Shown here piece by piece: positions 48,601 through 54,961 of a DNA stretch of 64,000 nucleotides. Below the pieces are notes generated by a model. It saw only the letters and a program-made list of their open reading frames with translations. It was not told the origin of the DNA and made no database searches. A program made the position numbers and the translations under genes. Source of the DNA: Patiria miniata (Eukaryota; Echinodermata; Asteroidea; Valvatida; Asterinidae); NCBI RefSeq assembly GCF_015706575.1, contig NW_024037056.1:15117405-15181404 (forward strand). The letters are read 5' to 3'. Within the stretch, counting starts at the first letter, position 1. Each line of letters starts with the position of its first letter.

Positions 48601-49754
48601 TCACCACCTCTTTGAACGGAATTCTCACAAGTGCACAAACATCCGTGACTTCTGAAGAGAATCCTGAAATGGAGTTTGAAGGCTCCGGGACCGATCTTCC
48701 CACAACCAGCGAATTATTTTCCAGAGATACGGTAACAATTCCAACATCTCAAGTTCCAATAACTAAAGAATCGTTTGTCGTTAGAACACAAGACCCCTTG
48801 TTAGAAGAAATGCCTACAAGTACTTTGGCCTCGATGACTGAAACTCTTGCGGGGACATTTGAACTCAACTTTGAAGGATCTGGGAACGACAATCCAACAA
48901 TTGTTGAATTGTTGGAAGAGAAAACGACAGGAAGTCCTGAAGCTCCACAAGCCAGCGTTGCCTACATTGGCACCACTCTGATTCCTGTCGTAGATGAGGA
49001 TTTCAACGAAGAACCACAAAGTCAGGAGAAAAAAAGTGCAGCGTTCACATTCAGCAATTTTCATCGAAGATCTAATTCAGAGGACTCGACGAAGACAAGA
49101 TCGCATCGGAATGCCGTAGAACCCAACAAGAACTTCAAACAACATGATGAGCAGCACACAGAAGTATCGTCAACAGACATCACTGGTCCTCCACAGTTGC
49201 CAACTGCAGCCGAGCTGAAACGTCCGACTCAGTTTAATAAGATGCATCCGACTCGTGCCTCCGCGTCTTCCCTTCCACTCGATACAACTCCCTCGTCATT
49301 TCACGGTGAGCTAGAAGGCTCTGGAGCAACGCAAGGTTCTGGCTTGTCCGAAGCGACCAGCGTAAGTTTCATTTCAACAGTGACGCAACGAAGCACGCCC
49401 TCGAGCAACAGCGAAGGCTCAGGGTCACCGGCAACAAGTCGTCAAGTCGGTCGTCCAAACTTCTTGGAAACCACTCCCACAGGAAGGGAACTGCATGGCA
49501 AGACACTAGAGGGCGCTTCAGAAACCAAATACGCTGTCACATCATTAGCAGCTAACGAAGAGCCGTCTGAGCGAAAGAAGCGTGCGTTGTCGGACGTTGA
49601 AATATTGGAAGAGCACGATGGGTCTAATCTCATGGATAACCTCAGTCAAAACAAACAGGAGTCAAATCCGCCAAAGAACAAGGATAAAACGGTCAGTTTT
49701 GTAGTTGATGACGATACCGGTGCAAAGTTTCTGGAGATTCTGGATGAGCAGTGA
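18436..49754 (+). CDS. SULF1: Extracellular heparan-sulfate 6-O-endosulfatase (SULF1/2 family) with a long extra C-terminal tail, 16 coding exons
   Basis: SULF enzymes act at the cell surface and in matrix, removing 6-O-sulfate from heparan sulfate and so tuning Wnt, FGF, BMP and Hedgehog signalling. Joined exons: 18436-18640, 19731-19970, 25416-25566, 26662-26832, 32355-32505, 32734-32909, 33539-33655, 34146-34229, 34602-34725, 35989-36217, 36691-36854, 38723-39012, 39941-40158, 41871-42019, 43303-43438, 47908-49754. All junctions are GT-AG and in phase (4452 nt, 1483 residues). Seen: signal peptide about 1-27; LTDDQD at 60-65; CCPSR with the formylglycine cysteine at 99; SDHGYH with D327/H328; [15 protein letters not shown] in exon 7; basic hydrophilic domain about 404-740 with RNKR at 558-561; Cys-rich C-terminal domain about 750-868. 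Human SULF1 is 871 residues, so residues 1-868 are a full SULF. Residues 869-1483 are extra. The family call is near certain. SULF1 and SULF2 are vertebrate duplicates, so the symbol means the family. Confidence 0.95.
18933..19426 (+). mobile_element. MITE family A, copy 6, in SULF intron 1
   Basis: ttaaagggaaaatacaacat to atgtatattccctttaa. The inner ggccgacc palindrome is missing, so this copy has an internal deletion. Confidence 0.85.
19465..19535 (-). repeat. tRNA-derived SINE head, SULF intron 1
   Basis: The minus strand reads gggctggatagctcagttgg (A box) and gaggtacaaaccccac (B-box region). It is the same family as the pair at 47.6-47.85 kb. Confidence 0.7.
19731..19970 (+). CDS. SULF1: SULF coding exon 2: formylglycine sulfatase signature
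   Basis: Encodes residues 69-148. MNKTR and [20 protein letters not shown] match vertebrate SULF almost residue for residue. Cys99 in C-C-P-S-R is the residue converted to formylglycine in the endoplasmic reticulum. Acceptor tttttgaag/g, donor aacag/gtgagg. Confidence 0.97.
20207..20726 (-). mobile_element. MITE family A, copy 7, in SULF intron 2
   Basis: ttaaagggaatgtacaacat ... tgttgtatcttccctttaaa. The core at 20551-20576 is a perfect 26-bp palindrome centred on cggccg. Confidence 0.88.
20995..21552. mobile_element. MITE family D, copy 1, SULF intron 2
   Basis: Shares ordered blocks with 28880-29455: aatcgatatatcggaaatc, gatgacactttga, cccaattttccac, and at the end atatatcgatggtgcttact. 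It is full of cgatatatcg palindromes. Confidence 0.75.
22056..22475. mobile_element. MITE family C, copy in SULF intron 2
   Basis: cctaactctctaggcat ... ggaggatttgggaaggttat, with the same ordered motifs as the copy at 2.1 kb. Confidence 0.75.
22476..24325. other. Unique part of SULF intron 2
   Basis: No repeat family recognised, and GC content is higher near 23000-23300 and 23650-24100, with C and G homopolymer tracts. A candidate place for an intronic regulatory element, but nothing specific is seen. Confidence 0.3.
24326..24990. mobile_element. Foldback family B-like element, SULF intron 2
   Basis: TA-flanked at the left; cagggtgagtaaaaaaagca at the left and tttttttactcaccct at the right. 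Long arms meet near 24640. Same ends as the family B copies at 11.6 and 25.7 kb, but the arms differ. Confidence 0.83.
25055..25268 (+). repeat. Two adjacent tRNA-like SINE heads, SULF intron 2
   Basis: First: gtctagctcagttgctagag and ctggttcgaattccac. Second (25191-25268): gtggtcgagtggtgcgacg and tgggttcgagtcccacc, with an oversized anticodon loop. These are A-box and B-box remnants rather than working tRNAs. They end 150 bp before exon 3. Confidence 0.65.
25416..25566 (+). CDS. SULF1: SULF coding exon 3
   Basis: Encodes residues 149-198. [18 protein letters not shown] aligns with the FFGKYLNEYNGSYIPPGW block of human SULF1, including the FGKYLN lysine of the active site. An N-glycosylation sequon is seen at NGT. 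It follows a 5.4-kb intron and precedes a 1.1-kb intron. Confidence 0.96.
25583..25700. repeat. aatacaatgt 10-bp tandem repeat
   Basis: About a dozen units of aatacaatgt, interrupted at 25701 by a family B element and continued at 26220-26272. The same unit recurs at 46995-47052. Confidence 0.85.
25701..26217. mobile_element. Foldback family B element, SULF intron 3
   Basis: 517 bp, caaggtgagtaaaaaaaaac ... tttttttactcaccctg, with TA on both sides. The arms match those of the copy at 11.6 kb and meet near 25950. It inserted into the aatacaatgt array. Confidence 0.88.
26662..26832 (+). CDS. SULF1: SULF coding exon 4
   Basis: Encodes residues 199-255. [17 protein letters not shown] and [14 protein letters not shown] match the human block DYFTDLITNES ... 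SHAAPHGPEDSAPQ; the histidine of APHGPED is an expected catalytic-site residue. Acceptor gattag/gg, donor ccacag/gtgaga. Confidence 0.96.
27000..27695 (+). repeat. 11-bp minisatellite (cagtcacaagt), SULF intron 4
   Basis: About 60 units of cagtcacaagt / cggtcacaagt / cggttacaagt. Because 11 is not a multiple of three and the unit carries no stop, long spurious [10 protein letters not shown]-like frames arise. Related arrays lie at 35690-35760, 40925-41000, 41455-41850 and 61345-61735. Confidence 0.93.
27700..28879. other. Unique AT-rich part of SULF intron 4
   Basis: No exon, RNA gene or repeat recognised. Confidence 0.35.
28880..29455. mobile_element. MITE family D, copy 2, SULF intron 4
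   Basis: Inverted ends taagcactgtcaatat and atatcgacagtgctta, with the same interior blocks as the copy at 21 kb. Confidence 0.78.
29945..30190. mobile_element. MITE family E, truncated copy, SULF intron 4
   Basis: ttaaagctacagtccatcat then aagatagtaagggaactaaa, matching the left half of the copy at 31338. No right end. Confidence 0.78.
30191..31337. other. Unique part of SULF intron 4
   Basis: Between the two family E elements. Several open frames of 70-90 codons, none with recognisable protein sequence. Confidence 0.35.
31338..31855. mobile_element. MITE family E, full copy, SULF intron 4
   Basis: Ends ttaaagctatagtccatgat and atgatggactatagctttaa are inverted repeats. About 518 bp. Confidence 0.85.
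31987..32278. repeat. About 118-bp tandem repeat, 2.5 copies, SULF intron 4
   Basis: gtggaggattttgtaggatt, ccagccactgttactttaca and gtacaaagagtgtgccattg recur in order. It ends 76 bp before exon 5. Confidence 0.85.
32355..32505 (+). CDS. SULF1: SULF coding exon 5
   Basis: Encodes residues 256-306. [19 protein letters not shown] and [19 protein letters not shown] correspond to NYAPNMDKHWIMQY and ILQRKRLQTLMSVDD of human SULF1. It ends on a complete codon (AAG) before gtttgt. The preceding intron is 5.5 kb and very repeat-rich. Confidence 0.96.
32734..32909 (+). CDS. SULF1: SULF coding exon 6: second metal-binding motif
   Basis: Encodes residues 307-364. [20 protein letters not shown] and [15 protein letters not shown] carry D327, H328 and the downstream Lys pair of the sulfatase active site. 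The donor lies inside GAG (ga/gtaaga); the open frame would otherwise stop at once. Confidence 0.97.
32920..33262. repeat. 15-16-bp degenerate repeat (ttggaacttgacct), SULF intron 6
   Basis: About 20 variants of (t/g)tggaacttgacctt directly after the exon 6 donor. Confidence 0.88.
33539..33655 (+). CDS. SULF1: SULF coding exon 7
   Basis: Encodes residues 365-403: [19 protein letters not shown] is close to identical to vertebrate SULF. The start was chosen at the AG just before agttccg because it restores the phase left by exon 6. A better-looking AG at 33500 would put a stop in frame, so it was not used. Confidence 0.92.
33826..33945. repeat. Single unit of an intronic repeat also found in intron 9
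   Basis: ctgtggagagaaggctgacg, tcctttccaatatggatatt and cttgcagtattttctac match the units at 35.1-35.6 kb. Confidence 0.7.
34146..34229 (+). CDS. SULF1: SULF coding exon 8: end of catalytic core, start of basic domain
   Basis: Encodes residues 404-431. [20 protein letters not shown] then LVEK matches the [20 protein letters not shown] region of human SULF1. Its strongly basic start begins the hydrophilic domain that binds heparan sulfate. Confidence 0.94.
34602..34725 (+). CDS. SULF1: SULF coding exon 9: hydrophilic domain
   Basis: Encodes residues 432-473, rich in Arg, Lys and Gln, with [16 protein letters not shown], the counterpart of the CQQARYQTACEQPGQ cysteine pair in human SULF1. It ends on a whole codon before gtgagg. 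Confidence 0.93.
35110..35600. repeat. Tandem duplicate (about 180 bp) in SULF intron 9
   Basis: Two copies of ggtctgtggagagaa...tccaatatggatatttagga...ggctctcgcatgttagt, starting near 35127 and 35310, followed by a tail (tactcgcagtattgtttcg) like that at 33.9 kb. Confidence 0.8.
35989..36217 (+). CDS. SULF1: SULF coding exon 10: hydrophilic domain
   Basis: Encodes residues 474-549. [20 protein letters not shown] aligns with the WQCIEDTSGKLRIHKCKGP block of the human protein. [12 protein letters not shown] stretch and a basic [11 protein letters not shown] stretch follow. Acceptor ctgtgcag, donor gagg/gtaaga. Confidence 0.93.
36275..36545 (+). repeat. tRNA-derived SINE with duplicated body, SULF intron 10
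   Basis: gttgcctagtggttagggtt (A box) and caggggttccaatccag (B box), then tgtgtctttgggcaagctgc. The body is repeated with tgtgtccttgggcaagccac at 36488. Related minus-strand copies lie at 12.95 kb and 62.0-62.6 kb. Confidence 0.8.
36691..36854 (+). CDS. SULF1: SULF coding exon 11: furin-type site and acidic stretch
   Basis: Encodes residues 550-604. [15 protein letters not shown] contains R-N-K-R at 558-561, a good furin consensus where vertebrate SULFs are also cut into two disulfide-linked chains within this domain. The acidic run [10 protein letters not shown] and the [14 protein letters not shown] block (like KCFILPNDSIHCE in human) follow. Confidence 0.93.
36885..37078. repeat. Short gaggtttaccacgaggtttt-type repeats, SULF intron 11
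   Basis: Degenerate words of aggtttaacctcgaggtttt type. They resemble the reverse complement of the array at 46.05-46.37 kb. Confidence 0.6.
37097..37540 (+). repeat. 125-bp tandem array of decoy copies of the start of SULF exon 12
   Basis: Units start at 37097, 37222, 37347 and 37472, exactly 125 bp apart. Each starts right after cag with the same 18-19 bases as exon 12, and later carries aagatgatcg as the exon does. The middle differs: the translated unit reads [20 protein letters not shown] then a stop, against [20 protein letters not shown] in the real exon. Units 1-3 keep a ttcttcag acceptor like that of exon 12; unit 4 has ttttttgcag. The fourth unit, once the inserted transposon is set aside, runs on to exon 12 with the same 125-bp period (69 + 56). 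Confidence 0.93.
37541..38664. mobile_element. 1124-bp DNA transposon, probably non-autonomous, with TA target duplication
   Basis: Inverted ends CCGTAATTTTCGGAATATAA ... TTATATTCCGAAAATTACGG, followed inside by gcggcttatacgcc repeats. TA lies on both sides (37539-37540, 38665-38666). The uninterrupted site ggtttagtcatatcc is preserved in the neighbouring 125-bp units, so the boundaries are exact. I see no open frame that looks like a transposase. Superfamily not assigned. Confidence 0.9.
38723..39012 (+). CDS. SULF1: SULF coding exon 12
   Basis: Encodes residues 605-700. [20 protein letters not shown] aligns with [20 protein letters not shown] of human SULF1. A charged helical stretch and a VCRCDN motif follow. 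Its 5' end plus acceptor is the model for the 125-bp decoy repeats upstream. The donor follows aaagg; a stop lies just inside the intron. Confidence 0.93.
39057..39590 (-). mobile_element. MITE family A, copy 8, in SULF intron 12
   Basis: ttaaagggaatgtacatcat to atgttgtatattccctttaa. Core aacgctggtcggccgaccac near 39400. Confidence 0.87.
39941..40158 (+). CDS. SULF1: SULF coding exon 13
   Basis: Encodes residues 701-773. Ends in [20 protein letters not shown] then VPPYW, matching the [22 protein letters not shown] block of human SULF1, which opens the conserved C-terminal domain. RYTRSV and SRRQRK basic stretches precede it. Acceptor acaatcag, donor acac/gtgagt. Confidence 0.94.
40227..40910. 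mobile_element. 684-bp TA-flanked MITE, SULF intron 13
   Basis: Inverted ends start cagcgtgcgtcaataaaaac and end gtttttattgacacacgctg (about 28 bp), with TA duplicated at 40225-40226 and 40911-40912. No transposase recognised. The ends fit the Tc1/mariner style. Confidence 0.88.
40925..41850 (-). repeat. 11-bp minisatellite in the opposite orientation, SULF intron 13, split by a foldback block
   Basis: acttgtgattg units at 40925-41000 and 41455-41850, the reverse complement of the caatcacaagt array. The middle (41010-41450) is the block with the hairpin at 41147-41335. Confidence 0.88.
41147..41335. mobile_element. 189-bp near-perfect hairpin element
   Basis: Arms of about 48 bp (ggggtgcgttttggcggtcg ... 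cgccaaaacgcacccc) with very few mismatches, which suggests recent insertion. Confidence 0.85.
41871..42019 (+). CDS. SULF1: SULF coding exon 14: conserved C-terminal domain
   Basis: Encodes residues 774-823. [20 protein letters not shown] and [15 protein letters not shown] align with [20 protein letters not shown] and FLEYFDMNTDPYQ of human SULF1. Two N-glycosylation sequons (NNT, NET) are conserved in position. Confidence 0.97.
42119..43074. mobile_element. About 950-bp nested foldback element, SULF intron 14
   Basis: Left end cagggtgacccccaacaag with TA before it. The gcaagcagatatcgttaaat block is mirrored at the right by aaaagacgtctgcttgcac. A second foldback (cattcatgcaaaccagagct / tctctggtttgcattaatgg) lies at 42735-42965. 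Confidence 0.75.
42581..42686. repeat. Three copies of an 18-bp palindrome, cctcgtacatgtacgagg
   Basis: At 42581-42598 (one change), 42624-42641 (perfect) and 42669-42686 (last base changed), 43-45 bp apart, each followed by tttggc or ttggcg. Confidence 0.85.
43303..43438 (+). CDS. SULF1: SULF coding exon 15: last exon of the conserved SULF region
   Basis: Encodes residues 824-868. [15 protein letters not shown] and [14 protein letters not shown] correspond to the LMELRSCQGYKQCNPR end of human SULF1. The donor cag/gtatag leaves one base, which fits exon 16. Reading on into the intron would add only ten codons before a stop at 43468-43470, giving an ordinary-length SULF. Confidence 0.93.
43439..45852. 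other. First part of SULF intron 15
   Basis: Contains the repeat trace shared with 4.9 kb, a cluster of ccaat/attgg boxes (44100-44270) and AT-rich sequence. A possible 40-bp micro-exon (45280-45319) was considered and rejected on phase. Confidence 0.4.
45853..45960. mobile_element. 108-bp foldback family F, copy 1, SULF intron 15
   Basis: gcccccttcaatggcgaaac ... ctttcgccattgaagggggc, with attgtacaaag and gaacaatagctagcacaatg inside. Other copies lie at 50429-50527 and 54101-54210. Confidence 0.85.
46045..46370. repeat. 21-bp tandem repeat (aacctcaaggcaaacctcata), about 15 copies, SULF intron 15
   Basis: Regular units with single-base changes; the unit joins two half-like words, aacctca and aacctca. 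Confidence 0.92.
46995..47055. repeat. aatacaatgt 10-bp tandem repeat, SULF intron 15
   Basis: Six units, the same word as in introns 3 and 26.2 kb. Confidence 0.88.
47598..47850. repeat. Inverted pair of tRNA-derived SINE heads just before SULF exon 16
   Basis: Minus-strand copy 47598-47670 and plus-strand copy 47770-47850, each with tagctcagttggtagagc (A box), an acggcaat anticodon region and caggttcaaaccc (B box). The joining sequence also folds (ttttgtcaatgtcttt / aaagacattgacaaaa). The plus copy ends about 60 bp from the exon 16 acceptor. Confidence 0.8.
47908..49754 (+). CDS. SULF1: SULF coding exon 16: 615-residue Ser/Thr-rich tail with acidic Ser-Gly repeats
   Basis: Encodes residues 869-1483 in one open frame that fits the phase of exon 15 exactly (g + cc). 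I recognise no domain. Seen: very high Thr/Ser/Pro/Glu content, no cysteine, and six Glu-Gly-Ser-Gly motifs at serines 985, 1060, 1128, 1193, 1340 and 1373, most with acidic residues on both sides. The first four lie 65-75 residues apart in degenerate repeats. A dibasic RKKR occurs at 1424-1427, then an acidic C-terminus. This is the look of a disordered mucin-like or glycosaminoglycan-bearing region. Vertebrate SULFs lack such a tail. The stop is followed 73 bases later by AATAAA. The join to exon 15 is inferred from phase and strand and needs transcript support. Confidence 0.85.
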
Positions 49755-49826
49755 TCGAACCGCTCATCATCGGTCAAATACTTTGAAAAGAAATATGAAA
49801 AGTTTGAAATATGGTGTCCCTCAAAA

Positions 49827-49832
49827 AATAAA
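49827..49832 (+). terminator. Candidate polyadenylation signal of the sulfatase gene
   Basis: AATAAA 73 bases after the stop of exon 16. AT-rich DNA carries many by chance; this is the first after the stop. Confidence 0.45.
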
Positions 49833-50428
49833 AGACCAAACTAAATGAAACCTTTTTAATACTAAGGCTTGCTGTTAATATGCAAAACAAAATGCATTGT
49901 CAAAAGTTAAGACCTAATTTGCATCAAGTATTTGTAATTTGAATTTGCGGCCAATAATGTGTTTGGACTTTGCAAGTGAATTTTACAACTTCTTTCTGTT
50001 GTGCCTCCTTCAATTTTGTAGTGTGAATATGCCAAAGAATTTGAACTGTTTTCATAACTTACATATAATGTGCATTTGCAATTAAGTGAAATAGTTTCGA
50101 AGGCATACAGACAGCAGTCACATGATGGAAACAGCGCCCTCCTGTGTTGACCTGTGTTTGAACTGTGACCCTTGCGTGTCAACGGTCATTCAGCATGTAA
50201 TGAACGCTCTGTGCTTGCATGTACATGTATCCATGCTTCACTGCGCTAGACATACCAGTATTTTGAAATTATGGCAATGCTGCAACTATTTTAAAATGAA
50301 CTTAAACATTTACGTCAGAATAATTAATACAGTAGTTTCCGACCGCTAATATGAATTTTTTTTAACGTTTCCGTACCGAAGCTGTTTTGGGCACAAGCGA
50401 AGCCAGGCACACGATTACTGTACATGAC

Positions 50429-50527
50429 GCCCCCTCCAATGGAGAAACCACTATTGTACAAAGCAACTGCCCCGTGATGGATTAGCTGAACAATAGCTAG
50501 CACAGTGCTGTCGCCATTGCAGGGGGC
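50429..50527. mobile_element. Foldback family F, copy 2
   Basis: gccccctccaatggagaaac ... tcgccattgcagggggc, downstream of the sulfatase gene. Confidence 0.83.
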
Positions 50528-50529
50528 CA

Positions 50530-53500
50530 CAGTGATAGCTTTGACAACGTGTTGGATTAGCTGTGTGCATGCGTCACGCTGTTTGTATATAGTGGGCTAG
50601 GTATAAAAACATGCCGCAGGAACTGTTAATGGCTTTGCGCCTGAACTAAAGAGGGCGCTCTTTGCAGAGACCATGGGTGAATGAATTTTCACATTGCATT
50701 AGTTTGTTTCTAGCTCATCTTTAAACAAAAAAAATGAATTGAACACGCAAGATTGTAAGTCAAAATTAGACCTCAAATCTTCTTAGCAGAGAAATTATTT
50801 GCTTAGCAGAAACAGGTAACCAGCCAATCAGCCATGCCATGTACATAGTTTTTGACTGGTCCTCCGTTGAATTTTGCTTAAGGATTTTTTCCAGCTGAGC
50901 AACTTTGAAATAATGGTCTCAGTAGATTGAGGCAACACAAATAACCAATCCTGTCAGAATTTTCCATTTTTTTGTCCGGAAGAAATATTTTTAACTGTAT
51001 TTGTGCAAATACTTATTCGTAAACAGTATGTTCAATCAATTGAATTTGGTTTGTGAGCAAGAAATTTAGGTATTTTTAAAAAAAATGAATTGTTTTCGAG
51101 CTGGTTTGTGTTCCTAATTCTGGATCAAACAAACAGCAAAAGCATAAATGTCCACGTTTCTATAAAAGTAGCAGGATCCTGAAAAATTGCACCATTTTCT
51201 TGCCTCAAGTTTAACATTTCACTTTTTTTATTTTTTTTATTTGGGAATTTCGTTATACTTCTGGTTCTGTAATGATCATTTTGTATTTATGTAGCTAATA
51301 TTTCTTGATTTATGAAATGGAAAGAAAAGAACACTTTAAATTATGACAATTTTGTATTAGTGTAGAAGTACGTGTATAATTATTCGAATATTTGTAATTT
51401 TGAATGGTTGAAATGTAAATGTGATCTGAGGCATGTGGTTTATTCTTTAAATTTAGGGTCCGAAGCTTGACCATTTTCCAGTCCTCGTTACAGCTGAACT
51501 TTGAAATTTGCTATTCAAGTATCATTGAGAATGACTTCAAATGATTTTTTAATTGTTTGGTAGGTAGTTTGCTATTCATAATCACTCTTGGAGGACGACT
51601 GCATTAAGGAGTGCATCAGAATTATACAATCATAGATGTCAGATGTAACTGGCACAGGAAAAAAGTGGACCCCAAATTTATAGAATGACAATTATATACA
51701 TTTCGTACTGAGCAATTTGCTGTTTTTTGTTTCTACGATTTTACATTCGGTAAATTGCTAAGGGAAGAGTGGCATTTGTAAATACAAATGTAAACACCAA
51801 TTGTAACGAGATATTGAATTTTTCTTTTTGGGGGGGGGGGGGGGTAGTCTGGGTATCACCCATAATCTACGGAGCCAGGTCTCCTGTATAACGTCTGATA
51901 TGTCAAAGCATGCAGATTTATGCGATCCCGCGCCTCAGCCAATCAAAGTCGACTTTACTACATTGTGATGTCATTTTAATCCCAAATCAGGACTTAACGT
52001 GTGATTGGTCAATTTGAATGCAGTGTTTTGAAATACAACAGCCGGGCGCGTATCGCATAACATAATAGCGCGTGACCAGAGCCTTTGTTGCGGTGTCTAG
52101 GGTATTTTTTTTGTATCCATGTATGTGACGCGACAACGGTGAATGACCGAAGGCCCGATATAGAAAGCGCCCGCTGATTGGTCAAAATCTAGAAGTCAAG
52201 ATGCGGTTGTCTTGCATAATTAATCAGCGAATCTGCTCAAATGTTAAAGACCATGGCTTTTGCTATGGTCAATCACATAGATTGGGGGGGGGGGGCTAAA
52301 CAAAAAAAACTCACCTGGTCACATGTTCTGAATGTGTAATTTGATTTGCTTGCTGAGGTCATTTGATCAGAAGTAAATGCCTAATTCAGATTATATGTAC
52401 GTTTTTTTTTTACATAAAAATAACGAGTTGGGCAAAGCTAGCATGCGACATTTTATTGTAAGAAAGTACAACAAAAAAATTCACAGGGTATAAAGTAACG
52501 CCTGATTTGCTGTAAATGTTTGTATTTGTGTTTATTCTGCTTAATATGTGTTACCATGGCTGCTGGTTGTCATGCCAACTGGTAGACATCTTCCTTTTTT
52601 TGTCTTGTGTTTTCTTGTGATTTTTAGCAAAACGATATATTTCTCTTGAGCAACAATTGTAAATTAACAAATTATGTTGTAGATGTTAAAAAAAAAAAAA
52701 AAAAATTAAAAGCAAAGTTTTCATAATTAAATATATGTTGCTTTTTAGGGAAAGTGTGACAAATATTGGCAAATATTTAAAAAAAAGGTTGTTGGTGAAC
52801 AGCAGTAACAACAATTTTGGATTTGCACCAAAGATTTTCTGCGCTTCTCAGAACGAAAGCCAAAGAGATATTACTACATCTTATATTTCGAAAAGAATAC
52901 ACTTAATTTTGTGTCGACTACTTTTGTAATTTCTTGAGCTGTTCGAAAGAGGTCTCCTCTAAGAAGGCCGATAGTGGGTAGGGGGTGTTATTGCTTTTTG
53001 TCAACTTAATTATGTTAACAGTTCGAAGAACTCAACGATTTCGTTCACAGATACATGTAAATAGCTTCAATGTGAAAGTGTGTGCAAATGTGGGAGGTCG
53101 CGTCCACCCACTTTGGGGGCGGGGTTAAAATTGTAGGGAGGATGGCTTCATGTATACAGCACAAAAAAGTGCTAAGCTCATAACAGTTATTTTTTTTCTA
53201 ATGGAGAGTTTAGTTTGAGGGCTCTCAAGCGAACTTGTGCGGTTGAATTTTTTTCTTAGTCAAATTTTGCACTCTGCGGCGTGGTTTTCCAGTGGAACCG
53301 TCAACCGTACTAATTTCAGCAGTATGATTAGGGTTAGTAAGGCTCAGGGTTTTACCATGGAAACCAGTGTCGTTTCCATGGTTATTGAAACGACACTAGT
53401 TGCCATAGTTACCAATTACCATGCACAAATCCCCTGCCAAGGACCTACATTACATTTCCTGAGATTTATGTGATTTACTTGTCTGTTTAATGAGCTTACT

Positions 53501-54100
53501 ATATTTTATATAAAGCAATACAAGATAATTTTTGTTTTTTGATAAGTAGGTATTTTTGCATTGTGATAAACGTACAAACTGTCGTAAAATTTTGTGTAGG
53601 AAATGCATTCAGTCTGTATAAATTAAACAAATTTAGATTGTGTTTTTGTTCACGAACACGTTCATTTTTAACTGTCGGTTATCTGTTTCAGGAAACAGCC
53701 AGCGTGTTTTAACATACATGTACTTTTTATCTGACAAAGTATCAGCAACAACTTGGGGGGAAATGCTCGTCGCTCTGATCTCATTATTTTATTTTCTCAA
53801 GACAATTAACCCTAAAAAGTAACATTCTAGCCTGATTTGCTAGGAACCATACCAATCCTGGCAAATTCCAACACCATATGGGAAACTGCTCACACACATT
53901 TCTGACTTTGATTCTGAAGGTGTGCCAACCCAATGTAAAAGACTGTCAGTTTAGGGGTACTGTACCCATCCTGATAGATTCCAACAAAACATGCCGTTGG
54001 GGTTTGATGGGTTGAGTTCTGTTAGGATTGAAGTTGACATTTTGGCTCAATCGAAATGACACTAGCACCGCGAATAGACTAATCTCGGCACGCCATGGAG
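50530..54100. other. Intergenic stretch downstream of SULF
   Basis: AT-rich and without supported genes. G tracts at 51831-51844 and 52275-52284 and a patch with attggtca boxes (51940-52190). Pieces of SULF 3' untranslated sequence may extend here if a later polyadenylation site is used. Confidence 0.4.
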
Positions 54101-54210
54101 GCTCCCCTCAATAGAGAAACCATTGTGCGAGCTATTGTACAAAAGCAATCGCCCTGCGTGGCGGATTATTTGAACAATAGCTAGCACAATGCTTTCGCCA
54201 TTGAAGGGGG
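54101..54210. mobile_element. Foldback family F, copy 3
   Basis: gctcccctcaatagagaaac ... ctttcgccattgaaggggg, 750 bp before the satellite. Confidence 0.83.
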
Positions 54211-54961
54211 ACTAATGTAGTGTGTTCAGTGTTACTTTGCTAGGATTGGTCAACAAACAAAAGGAGCCGATGGCAAAAAATGCGAACAGTTAAAAATGAT
54301 CGTGTTCAATGCAGGCTCGAACTATAGATTAAGCGTGGATAAAGCCTGCGACAAATGAATCGCTGCCAAGAACGTGACACACTCCCATTAAACACTACCC
54401 AGAAGCAAGAAGATTAATACTTATACTCTGAAATTGTGGATTTTGTTTAAGTTTGTGTAAATGAAAAATCAATTTTTTTAAAAACTACATGTATTTATAA
54501 ATAATGTAATCAGTTAAATTATTTGACTGTTTGCTAATTTTCTGACCAAATAGTGATGTTCAGATGCTCGTAATGTAACCATTTTTGTTTCAAACCTTCG
54601 CCTGTTTATGTTTACTACGAGAGTAAGTGGTAACGCCAAAATGATTAAGTCTTGCAAACAAATAATCATTTTGGACAAGATAAGGAAGCAGTTTTGCCTC
54701 TTTGTTTAATCGGAGTGTGTCCCGAATTTTAAAAAAAAAGTTTATAGTGTGTCAATAAATGTATCATGCAATAAATTTACCTTCCACACTTTTTTTGGTA
54801 GCATTATTATAATTGTTTTGTTCAGCATGACTAAATTGCCTTTTGTTTTTGTAAGAATAAACACAAAAAAAGCTATTTTTGTAGTGTTCGCTAGACATGG
54901 TGTTTTGGGAGTGCTTCTTTCAAGAATGTTTCTATAAGCCATTTAGATCAAAAAAACAATG

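Noticed and set aside
47825-48703. 292-codon open frame on the minus strand
   Set aside because: It is the shadow of SULF exon 16: Thr/Ser-rich codons read backwards give Val/Ser-rich sequence with few stops. The plus frame continues the SULF phase.
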